A DNA stretch of 64,000 bases from Levilactobacillus acidifarinae DSM 19394 = JCM 15949 (GCF_001434835.1 NZ_AZDV01000005.1:329178-393177); one strand, 5' to 3'; shown: positions 43,948-52,969, counted from the stretch's first letter. Notes: a model not told the origin generated them from the letters alone. Made by a program: numbers and translations.

Positions 43948-44145
43948 ATCAAAACCGAAGATATCCAGACGTGGACTGCCGCTGAATTAACGCGTCGCGG
44001 CCGCGATGCTAGTAAGTGGCAGTTGTTTGCAACGTCTGCTGAAAAAGACGTCTATTTGTTTCGTAATCCCATCAAGAATGAACAGATCACGGTGTATCAA
44101 CATGCCGATGGTCAACGGATTATGGGCAACGTGTGGGGTTCTTAA
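43948..44145 (+). CDS. Small conserved-looking protein with ATC start
   Basis: A 65-residue frame, IKTEDIQTWTAAEL... to ...IMGNVWGS, mixed charge, no signal or membrane segment. No ATG, GTG or TTG lies in frame before it after the stop at 43929. AAGGGAG sits 8 bases before the ATC codon, the ideal distance, so AUC initiation is inferred. It has its own promoter and terminator, supporting a real gene. A 14-codon ATG frame at 43941 in another phase is the only rival. Family not recognised. Confidence 0.55.
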   Translation: MKTEDIQTWTAAELTRRGRDASKWQLFATSAEKDVYLFRNPIKNEQITVYQHADGQRIMGNVWGS

Positions 44146-44169
44146 GACTACTGTGAAGTTAACAGTTTA

Positions 44170-44212
44170 ACGACCGATTCACCGAACTTTTCCGGCGAAT
44201 CGGTCGTTTTTA
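44170..44212 (+). terminator. Terminator after the ATC-start protein
   Basis: ACGACCGATTC(ACCG) with GAATCGGTCGT, then T5. Confidence 0.88.
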
Positions 44213-44290
44213 GATTGTACTAAAAGCTGTAATGCGGGTAAACTGATTAGGGAATATCAACGTCAGGGGAGACGTGGGAGGAAGTTGATC

Positions 44291-44530
44291 ATGAAATTAC
44301 GAACACACGTGGACCGCACGCATTATTCGCGGTGGTTTCACTTTTGGGACCAGTACAAACGACTGACCAGTTGGGAACAACTAATTGTGGTCTTAGTGGC
44401 ATTTGTTTATCATCCGTGGTGGTTACTGGTGATCATCGGCGTGGGCGCTGGTTGTGATGTCATTTGGATGCTGAGTATGGTGGTAGAAGACTGGCGGCAT
44501 CACCGAAAGGATGACTTTCGGTACCGTTAA
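44291..44530 (+). CDS. Small membrane protein, tandem paralog 1
   Basis: 79 residues. HYSRWFHFWD near the N-terminus, two hydrophobic segments (about 28-42, 43-66) and a C-terminal VVEDWRHHRKDDFRYR. Start at the ATG at 44291; GGAGGAAG upstream. Related along its length to the next gene. Function unknown; membrane-located. Confidence 0.75.
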   Translation: MKLRTHVDRTHYSRWFHFWDQYKRLTSWEQLIVVLVAFVYHPWWLLVIIGVGAGCDVIWMLSMVVEDWRHHRKDDFRYR

Positions 44531-44544
44531 AGGAGGATGACTCG

Positions 44545-44784
44545 ATGCAAACTAAGGGACGCGTTAACCGCGAACATTACTCGCGGTGGTTTCGCTTTTT
44601 CGACTGGTGTGAACAACCGGTCTCGTGGATTTTTCTGGTCGCGCTGGTGGTGATGGTCTTCGCCAACATTGGCTGGTTAGCCATCGTGGTTGAGGTCAGC
44701 TTCGGGTTTAACCTGATCTGGTTGATCTCGTTAGTGGTGGAGGACCTGATTCATAAACGCCGGGGAGATTTTCGTTATTATTAG
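44545..44784 (+). CDS. Small membrane protein, tandem paralog 2
   Basis: 79 residues. Shares HYSRWFRF, the two membrane segments and LVVEDLIHKRRGDFRYY with the upstream gene, 14 bases away, so the two are cotranscribed duplicates. AAGGAGGATGA precedes the ATG. No recognised family. Confidence 0.75.
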   Translation: MQTKGRVNREHYSRWFRFFDWCEQPVSWIFLVALVVMVFANIGWLAIVVEVSFGFNLIWLISLVVEDLIHKRRGDFRYY

Positions 44785-44876
44785 TAAGTCACCAACCTTT
44801 TTACCGAATTTTACGGAAGTGGCTGGTCAGGGTCGGTTCTGACTCCTATACTATTAAACAAAGGGGGCGGAACAGT

Positions 44877-46301
44877 TTGAATAACAAGAGTTCCGATTGT
44901 ACCGAAATTTTAGTAGGTAAGGCCGCCAGTATGGACGGTTCCACGATTGTCGCCCGTAACGAAGATGGTTACGGTCCGGTCAATCCGATTAAGGTTGTGG
45001 TGCACGCCGCAACGGATCAACAGAATGCGTCATTTACGTCGATCACCACGGGCGTCCACGTCCCGCTGCCGGATCACGCGTACCGCTACACCGGCACGCC
45101 GCAAGCTGACCAGAGTGATGGTCAGTACGAAGAAGCCGGGATCAACGAATTTAACGTGGGCATGAGCGCCACGGAAACCACGGCGACCAACGCCCGCGTT
45201 CTGGGGTACGACCCGTTAGTTAACGACGGGATCAACGAAGAGGCCATGGTCACGCTGGTCTTGCCGTACATCAAGAGTGCTAAGGAAGGGGCCCAACGTC
45301 TGGGTGCCTTACTAGAAAAGTACGGTACCGGTGAAAGCAACAGTATTTCCTTTAACGATAAAAATGAAATCTGGTACCTGGAAACGGCCGGTGGTCACCA
45401 CTGGGCCGCGATGCGGATTCCGGATGACTGCTACGCCATCGCGCCGAACCAGACGTTGATGCAAGAAATCGACTTGACCGATAGTGCCAACTTTATTGGC
45501 GCCAGCGATTTGAGTGACTTTGTGGCGCAACACCACCTGAACCCCGAACCAGGACACTTCAATTTCCGTGAAATCTTTGGGACCCACAGCGAAGCCGACG
45601 CGTACTACAACACGCCGCGGACCTGGTACGGCCAGAAGCTGTTTAATCCCGAAATTGAACAGGTGCCAACCAGTCAAGACATGCCGTTTACCCGTAAGCC
45701 GGCCAAGAAGATTGCCATCGAGGACGTGCAGTTCTTCCTGTCGTCGCACTATAACGGCACCGAGTACGACCCGTTTGGCACCTACGCTTCGGGCACGGCT
45801 AACCAACAACGGAAGTACCGGCCAATCGCCATGGACCGTAACCAGGCCTCGTCCATCCTGCAGATTCGTAACGGGGTTGATGACGCGCACGCCGCGATTC
45901 AGTGGGTGGCGTTAGGGTTCTTCGCTTACAGTCCGTACATGCCGTTCTTTACCAACATCAACGACACGCCGGAAGACTACAAGAACACCACGACCACGGT
46001 CTCGACCGACAACGTTTACTGGTTGGAAAAGACCTTATCCGTGATCATCGAACCGCACTTCCACGAGTACGTTGAAGCCATCAACGCCTACCGCGATGCT
46101 TGCCAATCCTACGCTCGTGGTCGGGTTGAAGCCACGGATAACGCCGTTGCCGATGCCACGGACGTGACCGAATTTCTGACTCAGAGCAACGCCGAGACCG
46201 CCGGAGAGATTTCCAAGCGGACGCACGCGTTATTCGACCAACTGGTCAAGCACGGGTTGAACCTGTCACTGACGGCTTGGGAAAAGGGTCAAAACCTGTA
46301 A
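44877..46301 (+). CDS. pepD: C69-family dipeptidase
   Basis: 474 residues, a cytoplasmic dipeptidase of the Ntn-hydrolase type. The nucleophile is C8 in SDCTEILVGKAASMDGSTIVARNEDG; the seven residues before it would be removed on activation. GGHHWAAMRIPDD and YEEAGINEFNVGMSATET are family signatures. TTG start with GGGGGCGGAA upstream. TATACT at 44847-44852 is a likely -10. The family cleaves a broad range of dipeptides, useful after milk or plant peptide uptake. Confidence 0.92.
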   Translation: MNNKSSDCTEILVGKAASMDGSTIVARNEDGYGPVNPIKVVVHAATDQQNASFTSITTGVHVPLPDHAYRYTGTPQADQSDGQYEEAGINEFNVGMSATETTATNARVLGYDPLVNDGINEEAMVTLVLPYIKSAKEGAQRLGALLEKYGTGESNSISFNDKNEIWYLETAGGHHWAAMRIPDDCYAIAPNQTLMQEIDLTDSANFIGASDLSDFVAQHHLNPEPGHFNFREIFGTHSEADAYYNTPRTWYGQKLFNPEIEQVPTSQDMPFTRKPAKKIAIEDVQFFLSSHYNGTEYDPFGTYASGTANQQRKYRPIAMDRNQASSILQIRNGVDDAHAAIQWVALGFFAYSPYMPFFTNINDTPEDYKNTTTTVSTDNVYWLEKTLSVIIEPHFHEYVEAINAYRDACQSYARGRVEATDNAVADATDVTEFLTQSNAETAGEISKRTHALFDQLVKHGLNLSLTAWEKGQNL

Positions 46302-46320
46302 GTTAACGATCTCATCAATT

Positions 46321-46366
46321 AAAAAAATAAGCGTTGCCCCGCAATTGTGGGACGACGCTTATTTTT
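46321..46366 (+). terminator. Terminator of the dipeptidase
   Basis: AATAAGCGT with ACGCTTATT, then T. Confidence 0.88.
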
Positions 46367-46565
46367 GCGGCTTAGTGGTCAAGCGGCAAAATTTTCTTAC
46401 TAACGTTACTGACCAAACTGGTGGGGGGTTCCGGGAGTTGGTGGGTAAACTGTAGGAAAGATGTGAACTTTTCTTTTCCATCTTTAATGATCAACAAATT
46501 TATGAGACGGGTTATTCGACGGCTACCATCAAGCTTTGAATCCCTTCTATCATGAGTGTTGAGCG

Positions 46566-46595
46566 GGTCTTCGCGTTGGTGCGAAGGCCTTTTTT
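46566..46595 (+). terminator. Orphan terminator
   Basis: GGtCTTCGC (46566-46574) with GCGAAGgCC (46581-46589), then T6. No gene of normal size ends before it. The stretch 46367-46565 holds a hairpin AAAGATG/CATCTTT (46458-46485) and a 22-codon frame starting at 46487; a small RNA is possible. Confidence 0.7.
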
Positions 46596-46673
46596 ATTAC
46601 GGAGCTTGTGAAAATTGGGATTGACGGAAGATGGTTAATCCGCTGTAATGTTAGACAGGGAGGGGAAGAGGGA

Positions 46674-46922
46674 ATGGCAAAGGAGTCGGAAAACCTAAAT
46701 TACGATCACGCAAAACGAACTGCTCAGGCCTTCGTGACGCGGCACGCTCAAACGCGAGATTTACGCGCATTACGCACGATGATCAATCATCGGTTACGGG
46801 GACGATGGCGGTGGCGCTTCGCAACGTTGCCAAACGAATCATTGGTCATGGTGATTGCCGCCTTGTTAGCCGCGGTAGTGACCGTCGTTCAGATCGTCAT
46901 GTTTTTAACACTGGATGCCTAG
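46674..46922 (+). CDS. Small membrane-anchored protein
   Basis: 82 residues. A basic, helical N-terminal part (YDHAKRTAQAFVTRHAQTRDLRALRTMINHRLRGRWRWR) is followed by one C-terminal membrane segment (about 58-78). Start at 46674 because GAGGGGAAGAGGG lies before it; a longer frame from 46608 has no site. Unrecognised family; tail-anchored topology inferred. Confidence 0.65.
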   Translation: MAKESENLNYDHAKRTAQAFVTRHAQTRDLRALRTMINHRLRGRWRWRFATLPNESLVMVIAALLAAVVTVVQIVMFLTLDA

Positions 46923-46968
46923 TGTTAGGCGTGATACTTAGCGGGTAACGGTGGCCTTATTTTAAGCC

Positions 46969-47001
46969 GGAGTTCGGACGAGTCGTCGGGACTCCTTTTT
47001 T
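46969..47001 (+). terminator. Terminator of the small membrane protein gene
   Basis: GGAGT..GACG with CGTC..ACTCC, then T6. Confidence 0.75.
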
Positions 47002-47018
47002 GTCGGGTAAGTCAGGGA

Positions 47019-48023
47019 TTATTGAGCCAACCCAAATTTCTGTAGAGCCCGTGCGGCCGCTAACACCGTGTCTTCCGGTCGGTGTTGAGTCCACCCCAGG
47101 TCGTGTTCTGCGGCTGCGGTGGTGTGGTGATATTGCCGGTCCAACATGGGCACCAGTGAGCGCATATTGGGGATGAACCGCGCGGCCAACTTGGTGCCCC
47201 AGTTAGGAAGGGCCCGTACCTTGAGGTGGCGTTCGGGGAAGTGAGCCTGGAAAAGGCGTTCCACGTCTATCATTTGCAGCGTCTGGGAGGCGGCGAGGTA
47301 ACGGTTTCCCACGGCAACGGGCTGTTCAAAGGCCAAACGGTGTAAATGCGCGAGGTCTCTGACGTCCGAAATTTCTAGCGGAACGTGGGGAATCAGGGGC
47401 ATTCCCTGCAGTAATTGTAAAATGATTCGGTTGGAGCTAACGGCCTGTGGTGAGAGGATGGGCCCAAAGATGGCTCCCGGTAAGATCGTGGTGAGTGCGA
47501 GGTCGTTGGCGCGTGCGTAGTCCCAGGCCGCCGTTTCGGCCGCAACCTTGGAGCGGCGGTAGGGGTCAAGGTCGGGATTTTTAGGGTCGGTCCAAAAGCT
47601 TTCGTCCAGCGTTGCGGTAGTATCGCGTAGTGGGGTTGAAACGGCCTGGGAACTGGTCATGACCACGCGTGAGACGTCCGCAGCCTTGGCCGCCTTGAGA
47701 ACGGTCAAGGTACCGTTTTGGGCGACGGTAACCAGTTCGTTGACACTTTGCGTGCCGTTTCCCATGGGGGAAGCCACGTGAATGACGCCGTCCGCGCCAC
47801 GAAGGTTGGCCACCCAATTGTGGTCACTCGTGAGGTCGGCTTCAAAACAGCTGAAGTGCGCTAACTGGGTCGGCGTCACGGCCGTGGCAATTTCGGCGGT
47901 CAGGGCCGGTGCCTTCTTGAGCGACCGTACGCTGGTCGCGACTTGATACCCCGCTTGTAAAAATTCGACAATGACCCATCCGGCAACAAACCCGGTGCCC
48001 CCGGTAATAATTACTTTTTTCAT
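47019..48023 (-). CDS. NAD(P)-dependent epimerase/aldehyde reductase
   Basis: 334 residues, extended short-chain dehydrogenase. Nucleotide motif IITGGTGFVAGWVI (5-18, TGxxGxxA form), VIHVASPMG strand, MTSSQAVS, and the active-site DPYRRSKVAAE (Y-x-x-x-K with Y near 161). It resembles the dihydroflavonol-reductase-like aldehyde reductase group. It is divergent from a TetR regulator with two operators between, so it is probably its regulated target. Confidence 0.9.
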   Translation of the reverse strand: MKKVIITGGTGFVAGWVIVEFLQAGYQVATSVRSLKKAPALTAEIATAVTPTQLAHFSCFEADLTSDHNWVANLRGADGVIHVASPMGNGTQSVNELVTVAQNGTLTVLKAAKAADVSRVVMTSSQAVSTPLRDTTATLDESFWTDPKNPDLDPYRRSKVAAETAAWDYARANDLALTTILPGAIFGPILSPQAVSSNRIILQLLQGMPLIPHVPLEISDVRDLAHLHRLAFEQPVAVGNRYLAASQTLQMIDVERLFQAHFPERHLKVRALPNWGTKLAARFIPNMRSLVPMLDRQYHHTTAAAEHDLGWTQHRPEDTVLAAARALQKFGLAQ

Positions 48024-48049
48024 GAAATCAGTCCTCTAATCGATTTAGT

Positions 48050-48112
48050 TAGACAAATAAAACGTAAAAGTGTCTATTTTTAATTTAGACAAATCATACT
48101 ATTTATTGTCTA
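48050..48112. promoter_or_regulatory. Two 27-bp TetR operators
   Basis: TAGACA-15-TGTCTA at 48050-48076 and again at 48086-48112, identical half-sites and spacing, 36 bp apart centre to centre. They cover the shared control region; TATAAT (48131-48136) before the tetR gene lies just beside the second one. Confidence 0.8.
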
Positions 48113-48156
48113 TTTTGTCAAAATAAATGGTATAATTAATTTCGAGGAGGTGGCTC

Positions 48157-48801
48157 ATGGACCCCAAAGAAGACTTAACAATTAGGTTAAATCACATTAT
48201 TTTAAGCCAAGGGTTTCGACAGCTTTCCATGGTGGATTTAGCCAAACAGGCCGGTGTTAGCCGGGCCAAATTATACATCTACTTTAAGAATAAGGACGAA
48301 ATTGTGGCGGCGGTCGTGGGACGGCGGTTACAATTTCTGCAGAAATATCCGGTACCGACTCAGGCAACCGCCACCACGCTGGTGCCGACCATTTTGAACG
48401 CGTTATTGCTGATGGGCTCGACCACGACGCGGTTTGAACGAGAATTGTTGGCGGTGTACCCGCAACAGTACCGAACGTTTATGCACGCCTATGAGACCTA
48501 TCACCGGCAGTTAGTGGACTTTTATCAAGACGCCCAGGCGCACCAATTGTTAGTGGCGGATTTGTCGGCGGAGTACCTACTGTTTCAAAGTCAGGTCAGT
48601 GTTCGGGGGATTTTGCAGGGCGTGCAGACGGGCCAATTAACGCTAGATCAGGGGGAACGGTACCTGCGTGAGGGGTTCACCTTCCAGCTGCGGGCGCTCC
48701 TGGTAGATTCCCAATTGGCGGTGACACCGGAGACCCGGGCGTTTGGTCGGGTGATTATTCAGGAGTATTACGATACCTATGCCCGGACTCAAGTGAAATG
48801 A
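48157..48801 (+). CDS. TetR/AcrR-family regulator
   Basis: 214 residues. N-terminal helix-turn-helix: HIILSQGFRQLSMVDLAKQAGVSRAKLYIYFKNKDEIVAAVV, the standard TetR DNA-binding segment (LYxYFxxKDE). The C-terminal ligand domain is divergent. Flanked by two perfect 27-bp inverted repeats toward the epimerase gene, so it likely represses both genes. Ligand unknown. GAGGAGGTGG precedes the ATG. Confidence 0.92.
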   Translation: MDPKEDLTIRLNHIILSQGFRQLSMVDLAKQAGVSRAKLYIYFKNKDEIVAAVVGRRLQFLQKYPVPTQATATTLVPTILNALLLMGSTTTRFERELLAVYPQQYRTFMHAYETYHRQLVDFYQDAQAHQLLVADLSAEYLLFQSQVSVRGILQGVQTGQLTLDQGERYLREGFTFQLRALLVDSQLAVTPETRAFGRVIIQEYYDTYARTQVK

Positions 48802-48811
48802 AGATTAACGC

Positions 48812-48854
48812 AAAATCGGCAATTATTCCTGGATTTGGAATAATTGCCGATTTT
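48812..48854. terminator. Bidirectional terminator
   Basis: AAAATCGGCAATTATTCC (48812-48829) and its perfect complement (48837-48854). Confidence 0.92.
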
Positions 48855-48878
48855 ATGACCCGCTAGTTATTTTTTAAT

Positions 48879-50981
48879 CTAAGCGGTCTTCTTTAAGTGT
48901 AACGTCATCGCGTTAATCGCGACAATCACGGTACTTAACGACATCACGATCGCGCCGACCATGGGATCCAGCATGAAGCCAATCGGCGCCAGAATCCCGG
49001 CGGCCAGAGGAATCGCAATCAGGTTATAGCCGGCTCCCCACCAGAGGTTTTCGGTCATCTTCCGGTTGGTTGCCCGGGCTAAACTTAAGAATTGAATCAC
49101 GTCACCGGGTTCACTGGCGACCAGAATCACGTCGGCCGCTTCAATGGCCACGTCGGTCCCGGACCCAATTGCCATGCCGATGTCCGCCCGAGCGAGGCTA
49201 GGGGCGTCGTTGACCCCGTCACCGATGAAGAGCACCTTCCCTTGGTGTTGATACTTCTGGACTAAGCGTTCCTTGTCCTCGGGTAAGAGGCGGGCTTGGA
49301 CTTGGTCGATCCCAACGGCTTGGGCGACCTTCTGAGCGGTTTCTTGGTTATCCCCGGTCAACATGACGGGGGTAATCCCGTGTTGCTTCAGGTAGGTGAC
49401 CAACGTTACGGCGGACGGTTTGATTTGATCGCCTTGGGCGACGACCCCTAAAACTTGGTCACCGCTGACCAGGTAACTCAGCGAGTTTCCTTCGGCGGCT
49501 AACGTCTTGAACTGGTCGTGGTCGTAGTCTAAGTGGTGTTGTTCCAGGTAGTTGACGGCAACGACCCCGTAAGTGGTGCCATCAATGGTCCCAAATTGCC
49601 CCATTCCGGTCACTTGATGGGGATCACTGGCGCCGGTCACGGTCAAATGAGCCCCGTTCGCGGCGGTTAAGATCCCGGTAGCCAGGGGGTGACTGGACCC
49701 ATTTTCCAGGTCGGCCATCAGCTGTAAAATCTGTTGGTCATTATACTGAGAATCTAGGCTTAAGAGGTGGTTAACCTTGAAGTGGCCTTGCGTTAAGGTC
49801 CCGGTCTTATCCATTAAAGCGAATTTCAACGTCTTGACCTGTTCGACGGCGTCTCGGTTACGAATCAGTAACCCGTTTTGGGCGGCAAGTGCCGTGCTAC
49901 GGGCAACGACTAGTGGAACGGCCAACCCTAAAGCGTGGGGGCAGGCGATCACGAAGACCGCCACGGCCACGGGCAAGGCGACCGCCAGACTAGTAATATT
50001 TAACCAAATAATGAAGGCTAAAATGCCGACGAACAACGCCGCGTAGAAGAGGTACCCTGCGACCCGGTCGGCCAAGTTTTCGGAAGCGGACTTGGCTTCT
50101 TGGGCGCTTTGAATCAGGTCCATCACCTGAGCCAGATAACCGGAATCCCCGGTCCCGGTAACGGTCGCGGTGAAGGTCCCGGTCCCGTTGACGGACCCCC
50201 CAATTACGGCATCGCCGACCGTCTTTTTAACGGCGGCCGCTTCACCGGTAACTAGGGACTCGTTCACGGCGGAGTTCCCGGTTAAAATGGTGGCGTCGGC
50301 CGGAATCTGTTCTCCGGCCCGAACAACCACTGTTTGCCCGGTTTGGAGGGTATCCAAACGAACGTCACTGACGTGTCCGGCCGCATCCTGAACGTGGGCA
50401 ACTTGCGGTAATAATTTACTTAACGCGTCGACGGCGGACCCCGCGTTCATCACGGTGTTCATTTCAATCCAATGCCCTAACAACATGATGTCGATCAACG
50501 TGGCCAGTTCCCAGAAGAAGTCGGTCACGACCGGCGTTACGTGGAAGAGGTTATTAGCGATGACCGCGTAGATGCTGTAAATGTAGGCGACACCGATCCC
50601 CATGGTGATCAACGTCATCATCGCGGGTTTCTTGGTTACCAGCTCGCCGCGCGCACCACTGAAGAATGGCCGGCCACCATAGAAGAAGAGGACCGTGCCA
50701 ATCACCGCAACGACCCAGTCACTGCCCGGAAAGGTTAGTTGAAAGGGTAAACGCATTCCCATCATGGGGGACATCAAAATAATTGGAATGGTGAGAATCA
50801 AAGATACCCAGAATTTTTGTTTAAGGTTGCCCATGTGCATCATTTGACCGTTCCCCATGTCCATGTCGCCCATGGTATGGTCCTGATGTTGGTGCGGCGT
50901 TGGGGCCGTTTGATGCATCGGCATTGGCATCCCGGCCATTTCGTGGTCGGTCATCTTCATCGTTGACTTCTTATCAGTCAT
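48879..50981 (-). CDS. copB: Copper-type P1B ATPase (CopB-like, CPH motif)
   Basis: 700 residues. A Met/His-rich N-terminus of about 50 residues (MAGMPMPMH, HQHQDH, MGDMDMGNGQMMHMG) replaces the CxxC metal domains. The transmembrane site is C347-P348-H349 (IACPHALGLA), the mark of CopB-type pumps, with D391 in MDKTGTL and GDGVNDAPSLARADIGMAIG. It exports copper (or silver). The start codon abuts or overlaps the end of copY, and both are under the cop box at 51451. Confidence 0.93.
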   Translation of the reverse strand: MTDKKSTMKMTDHEMAGMPMPMHQTAPTPHQHQDHTMGDMDMGNGQMMHMGNLKQKFWVSLILTIPIILMSPMMGMRLPFQLTFPGSDWVVAVIGTVLFFYGGRPFFSGARGELVTKKPAMMTLITMGIGVAYIYSIYAVIANNLFHVTPVVTDFFWELATLIDIMLLGHWIEMNTVMNAGSAVDALSKLLPQVAHVQDAAGHVSDVRLDTLQTGQTVVVRAGEQIPADATILTGNSAVNESLVTGEAAAVKKTVGDAVIGGSVNGTGTFTATVTGTGDSGYLAQVMDLIQSAQEAKSASENLADRVAGYLFYAALFVGILAFIIWLNITSLAVALPVAVAVFVIACPHALGLAVPLVVARSTALAAQNGLLIRNRDAVEQVKTLKFALMDKTGTLTQGHFKVNHLLSLDSQYNDQQILQLMADLENGSSHPLATGILTAANGAHLTVTGASDPHQVTGMGQFGTIDGTTYGVVAVNYLEQHHLDYDHDQFKTLAAEGNSLSYLVSGDQVLGVVAQGDQIKPSAVTLVTYLKQHGITPVMLTGDNQETAQKVAQAVGIDQVQARLLPEDKERLVQKYQHQGKVLFIGDGVNDAPSLARADIGMAIGSGTDVAIEAADVILVASEPGDVIQFLSLARATNRKMTENLWWGAGYNLIAIPLAAGILAPIGFMLDPMVGAIVMSLSTVIVAINAMTLHLKKTA

Positions 50982-51427
50982 TATGCCTCACAACTCCCTT
51001 CGCAATCGTCGGGCAAGCAATCACACGGAACGCTTGCCGGGGCGGTCGCCAACTGTTGTTCTAAATGCGTAATTAAGGTTTGCACGTCGGCGTGACTCAA
51101 CTCGAGTTGGTCCACCACGTGCGTGAGCGCCGTGCCCCGGTGCATCGCACACATCTGGTTGAGTTCGCCTAACAAAGCGGCGTCCATCGCGGCCTGCTCC
51201 TGAATTTGGGGGGTGTAGATGAACTGGCGTCCCTGTTTGGTGGTGGCCAGGGCCCCCTTCTTGACCAGACGGCCAATCAAGGTTTTAATTGTAGGGGCCT
51301 TCCAATCGTGTTGCTTCTCCAATAGGGCAATGATGGTGCGACTATCGGCTTGTTTTAAGGTCCAGACTACGCGCATCACCCGCCATTCAGCGTCGGAAAT
51401 TGTCGCGGTAACTTCGGTGGTTGCCAT
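50981..51427 (-). CDS. copY: CopY-type copper repressor
   Basis: About 148 residues. BlaI/MecI-type winged helix (ISDAEWRVMRVVWTLKQADSRTIIALL, then KTLIGRLVKKGALATTKQGRQFIY). The C-terminal metal cluster CDCLPDDCEGSC carries four cysteines as C-x-C-x4-C-x3-C; classic CopY has CxCx4CxC, so the last spacing is one residue longer and one extra residue wide. The ATG at 51427 has AGGGGTG upstream; a GTG at 51436 would sit on that site. A perfect cop box lies upstream. Confidence 0.92.
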   Translation of the reverse strand: MATTEVTATISDAEWRVMRVVWTLKQADSRTIIALLEKQHDWKAPTIKTLIGRLVKKGALATTKQGRQFIYTPQIQEQAAMDAALLGELNQMCAMHRGTALTHVVDQLELSHADVQTLITHLEQQLATAPASVPCDCLPDDCEGSCEA

Positions 51428-51450
51428 GTAACTCACACCCCTTTACTGAC

Positions 51451-51460
51451 TACAAGTGTA
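51451..51460 (-). promoter_or_regulatory. cop box (CopY operator)
   Basis: TACAAGTGTA, the TACAnnTGTA consensus, 24 bases before the copY start. Confidence 0.85.
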
Positions 51461-51645
51461 ATCTTAATTTCTGTACCTAGTCTACAACCCATTCTTGGGG
51501 GTGTCAAGCAACACGATGACGGTTATGACAAATTATTCTTTAATAGGTTAAAATTTCAGCAAGATTCAATGAATTTACGCTATCATCGGGTACACTTTGT
51601 ATAATTAGAAGGAGTTTTTGATTGATTGAAAGGAGCGTTTGACTC

Positions 51646-52911
51646 GTGAAAAGTTTAAAACGCTGGTTAGTGCGGGTCAGTCTCGGACTAGCCGTCTTGG
51701 CGGGATTCGCGCCAGCCCTCACCGCGCAAGCCGCTAGTGGGGTGACCAAGGTCCCGGCCCGAGCGGCCTACGTGATGGACGCGCAAAGCGGGCAAGTACT
51801 GTACCAACAGAATGCTAATAAACGTTACCCCATTGCTTCATTAAGTAAGCTTTTAACGGTCTATCTGACGGTTAAGGCCATTGATCAGGGGAAAATTAAG
51901 TGGACGGATCAGGTGCCCATTGATCACAACTTGATTCGGTTAAGTCACAATTCCGTTTTTTCATCGTTGCGAATGAAGAGCAGCGATCAATTTACGGTTA
52001 AGGAGCTGGTCGTGGCCGCCATGGTCGCTTCTTCGAACAGTGCGGCGTCGGCGTTGGGTAATTACGTGGCGGGCAACAATGCCGCGTTCATCCAACAAAT
52101 GAACCAGCAGTGTGCGGACTGGGGCATTAACGCCCACTTTATCAGTTCTTCGGGATTAGATAATTCCGATCTGAAGAGTTACGGTTATCGGCTTCCCGGG
52201 ACCGGGGCCAGTGAGGAAAACTTAGTTTCGGCTAAGGCCATTTCAATCGTGGCCCAACACCTCTTACAGGCCGATCCGGAAATTACCCAGATTGCCAGCA
52301 AGACCGAAGCCACGGTTAACGGGACCACGATTTATAATGAAAATAGTTGTTTACCGGGGAAGTCCCAGTATAAGAAGGAAAGTCAAATTGATGGGCTAAA
52401 GACGGGGTATACGGAGAACGCCAAACTCTGTTACACGGCCACGTTTTGGGTGAACGGTGAACGGATGATCGCAACCATCTTGGGCGGCGACACCACCTTT
52501 TCGGCGATGAATAAGCTGATTAAGCAGGTCAAACAAACCTACCAGTTACAGGCGACGGCTTTAAATAGTCGCAACGTGGTGTTAGTGAACGGTGCCTCGG
52601 TACTCGCGGCACCCAAGACGGCCCAGGTTGGGTCGTGGACGCAGGGGAACCAGACCGATACGGTGACCACCCAGTTTAAGCCCCAACTGACCACGACTGA
52701 ACTGCAGACCGGTCAGGTGCAAAGTGGCGATCCGGTGGGCGTGATGACCGTGGCGGACCAACAGACCGGTATCACCCAGCACGTGACCTACTACGCGCAA
52801 AGTGACGCCACGCTATTCACCAGTTACCAGGCCTTCCAACCGGCAGCGACCCAACCGGCAGCGTTACTGAAGACCTTAACAACGCAAACGGCGGTCTTTG
52901 ACGCGAATTAG
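51646..52911 (+). CDS. dacA: D-alanyl-D-alanine carboxypeptidase (PBP5/DacA type)
   Basis: 421 residues, a peptidase of family S11 that trims the terminal D-Ala from wall stem peptides. Signal peptide about 1-30. Active-site motifs: S65-L-S-K68, S129-S-N131, K252-T-G254. A PBP5-like C-terminal beta domain follows (about 300-390). The C-terminal amphipathic anchor is weak. GTG start, AAAGGAGCG upstream; TATAAT at 51600-51605. Confidence 0.93.
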   Translation: MKSLKRWLVRVSLGLAVLAGFAPALTAQAASGVTKVPARAAYVMDAQSGQVLYQQNANKRYPIASLSKLLTVYLTVKAIDQGKIKWTDQVPIDHNLIRLSHNSVFSSLRMKSSDQFTVKELVVAAMVASSNSAASALGNYVAGNNAAFIQQMNQQCADWGINAHFISSSGLDNSDLKSYGYRLPGTGASEENLVSAKAISIVAQHLLQADPEITQIASKTEATVNGTTIYNENSCLPGKSQYKKESQIDGLKTGYTENAKLCYTATFWVNGERMIATILGGDTTFSAMNKLIKQVKQTYQLQATALNSRNVVLVNGASVLAAPKTAQVGSWTQGNQTDTVTTQFKPQLTTTELQTGQVQSGDPVGVMTVADQQTGITQHVTYYAQSDATLFTSYQAFQPAATQPAALLKTLTTQTAVFDAN

Positions 52912-52969
52912 TCGGACTGGTACACTAATGATGCAACATTATTTGAGATAAACCTGTTATAGCGTTGAG

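Noticed and set aside
46487-46555. 22-residue cationic peptide frame
   Set aside because: No ribosome site and a hairpin just before the ATG; not supported as a gene, though the region may encode an RNA.
48050-48112. Short CRISPR-like repeats
   Set aside because: Only two units and they are inverted repeats flanking a regulator, so operators.
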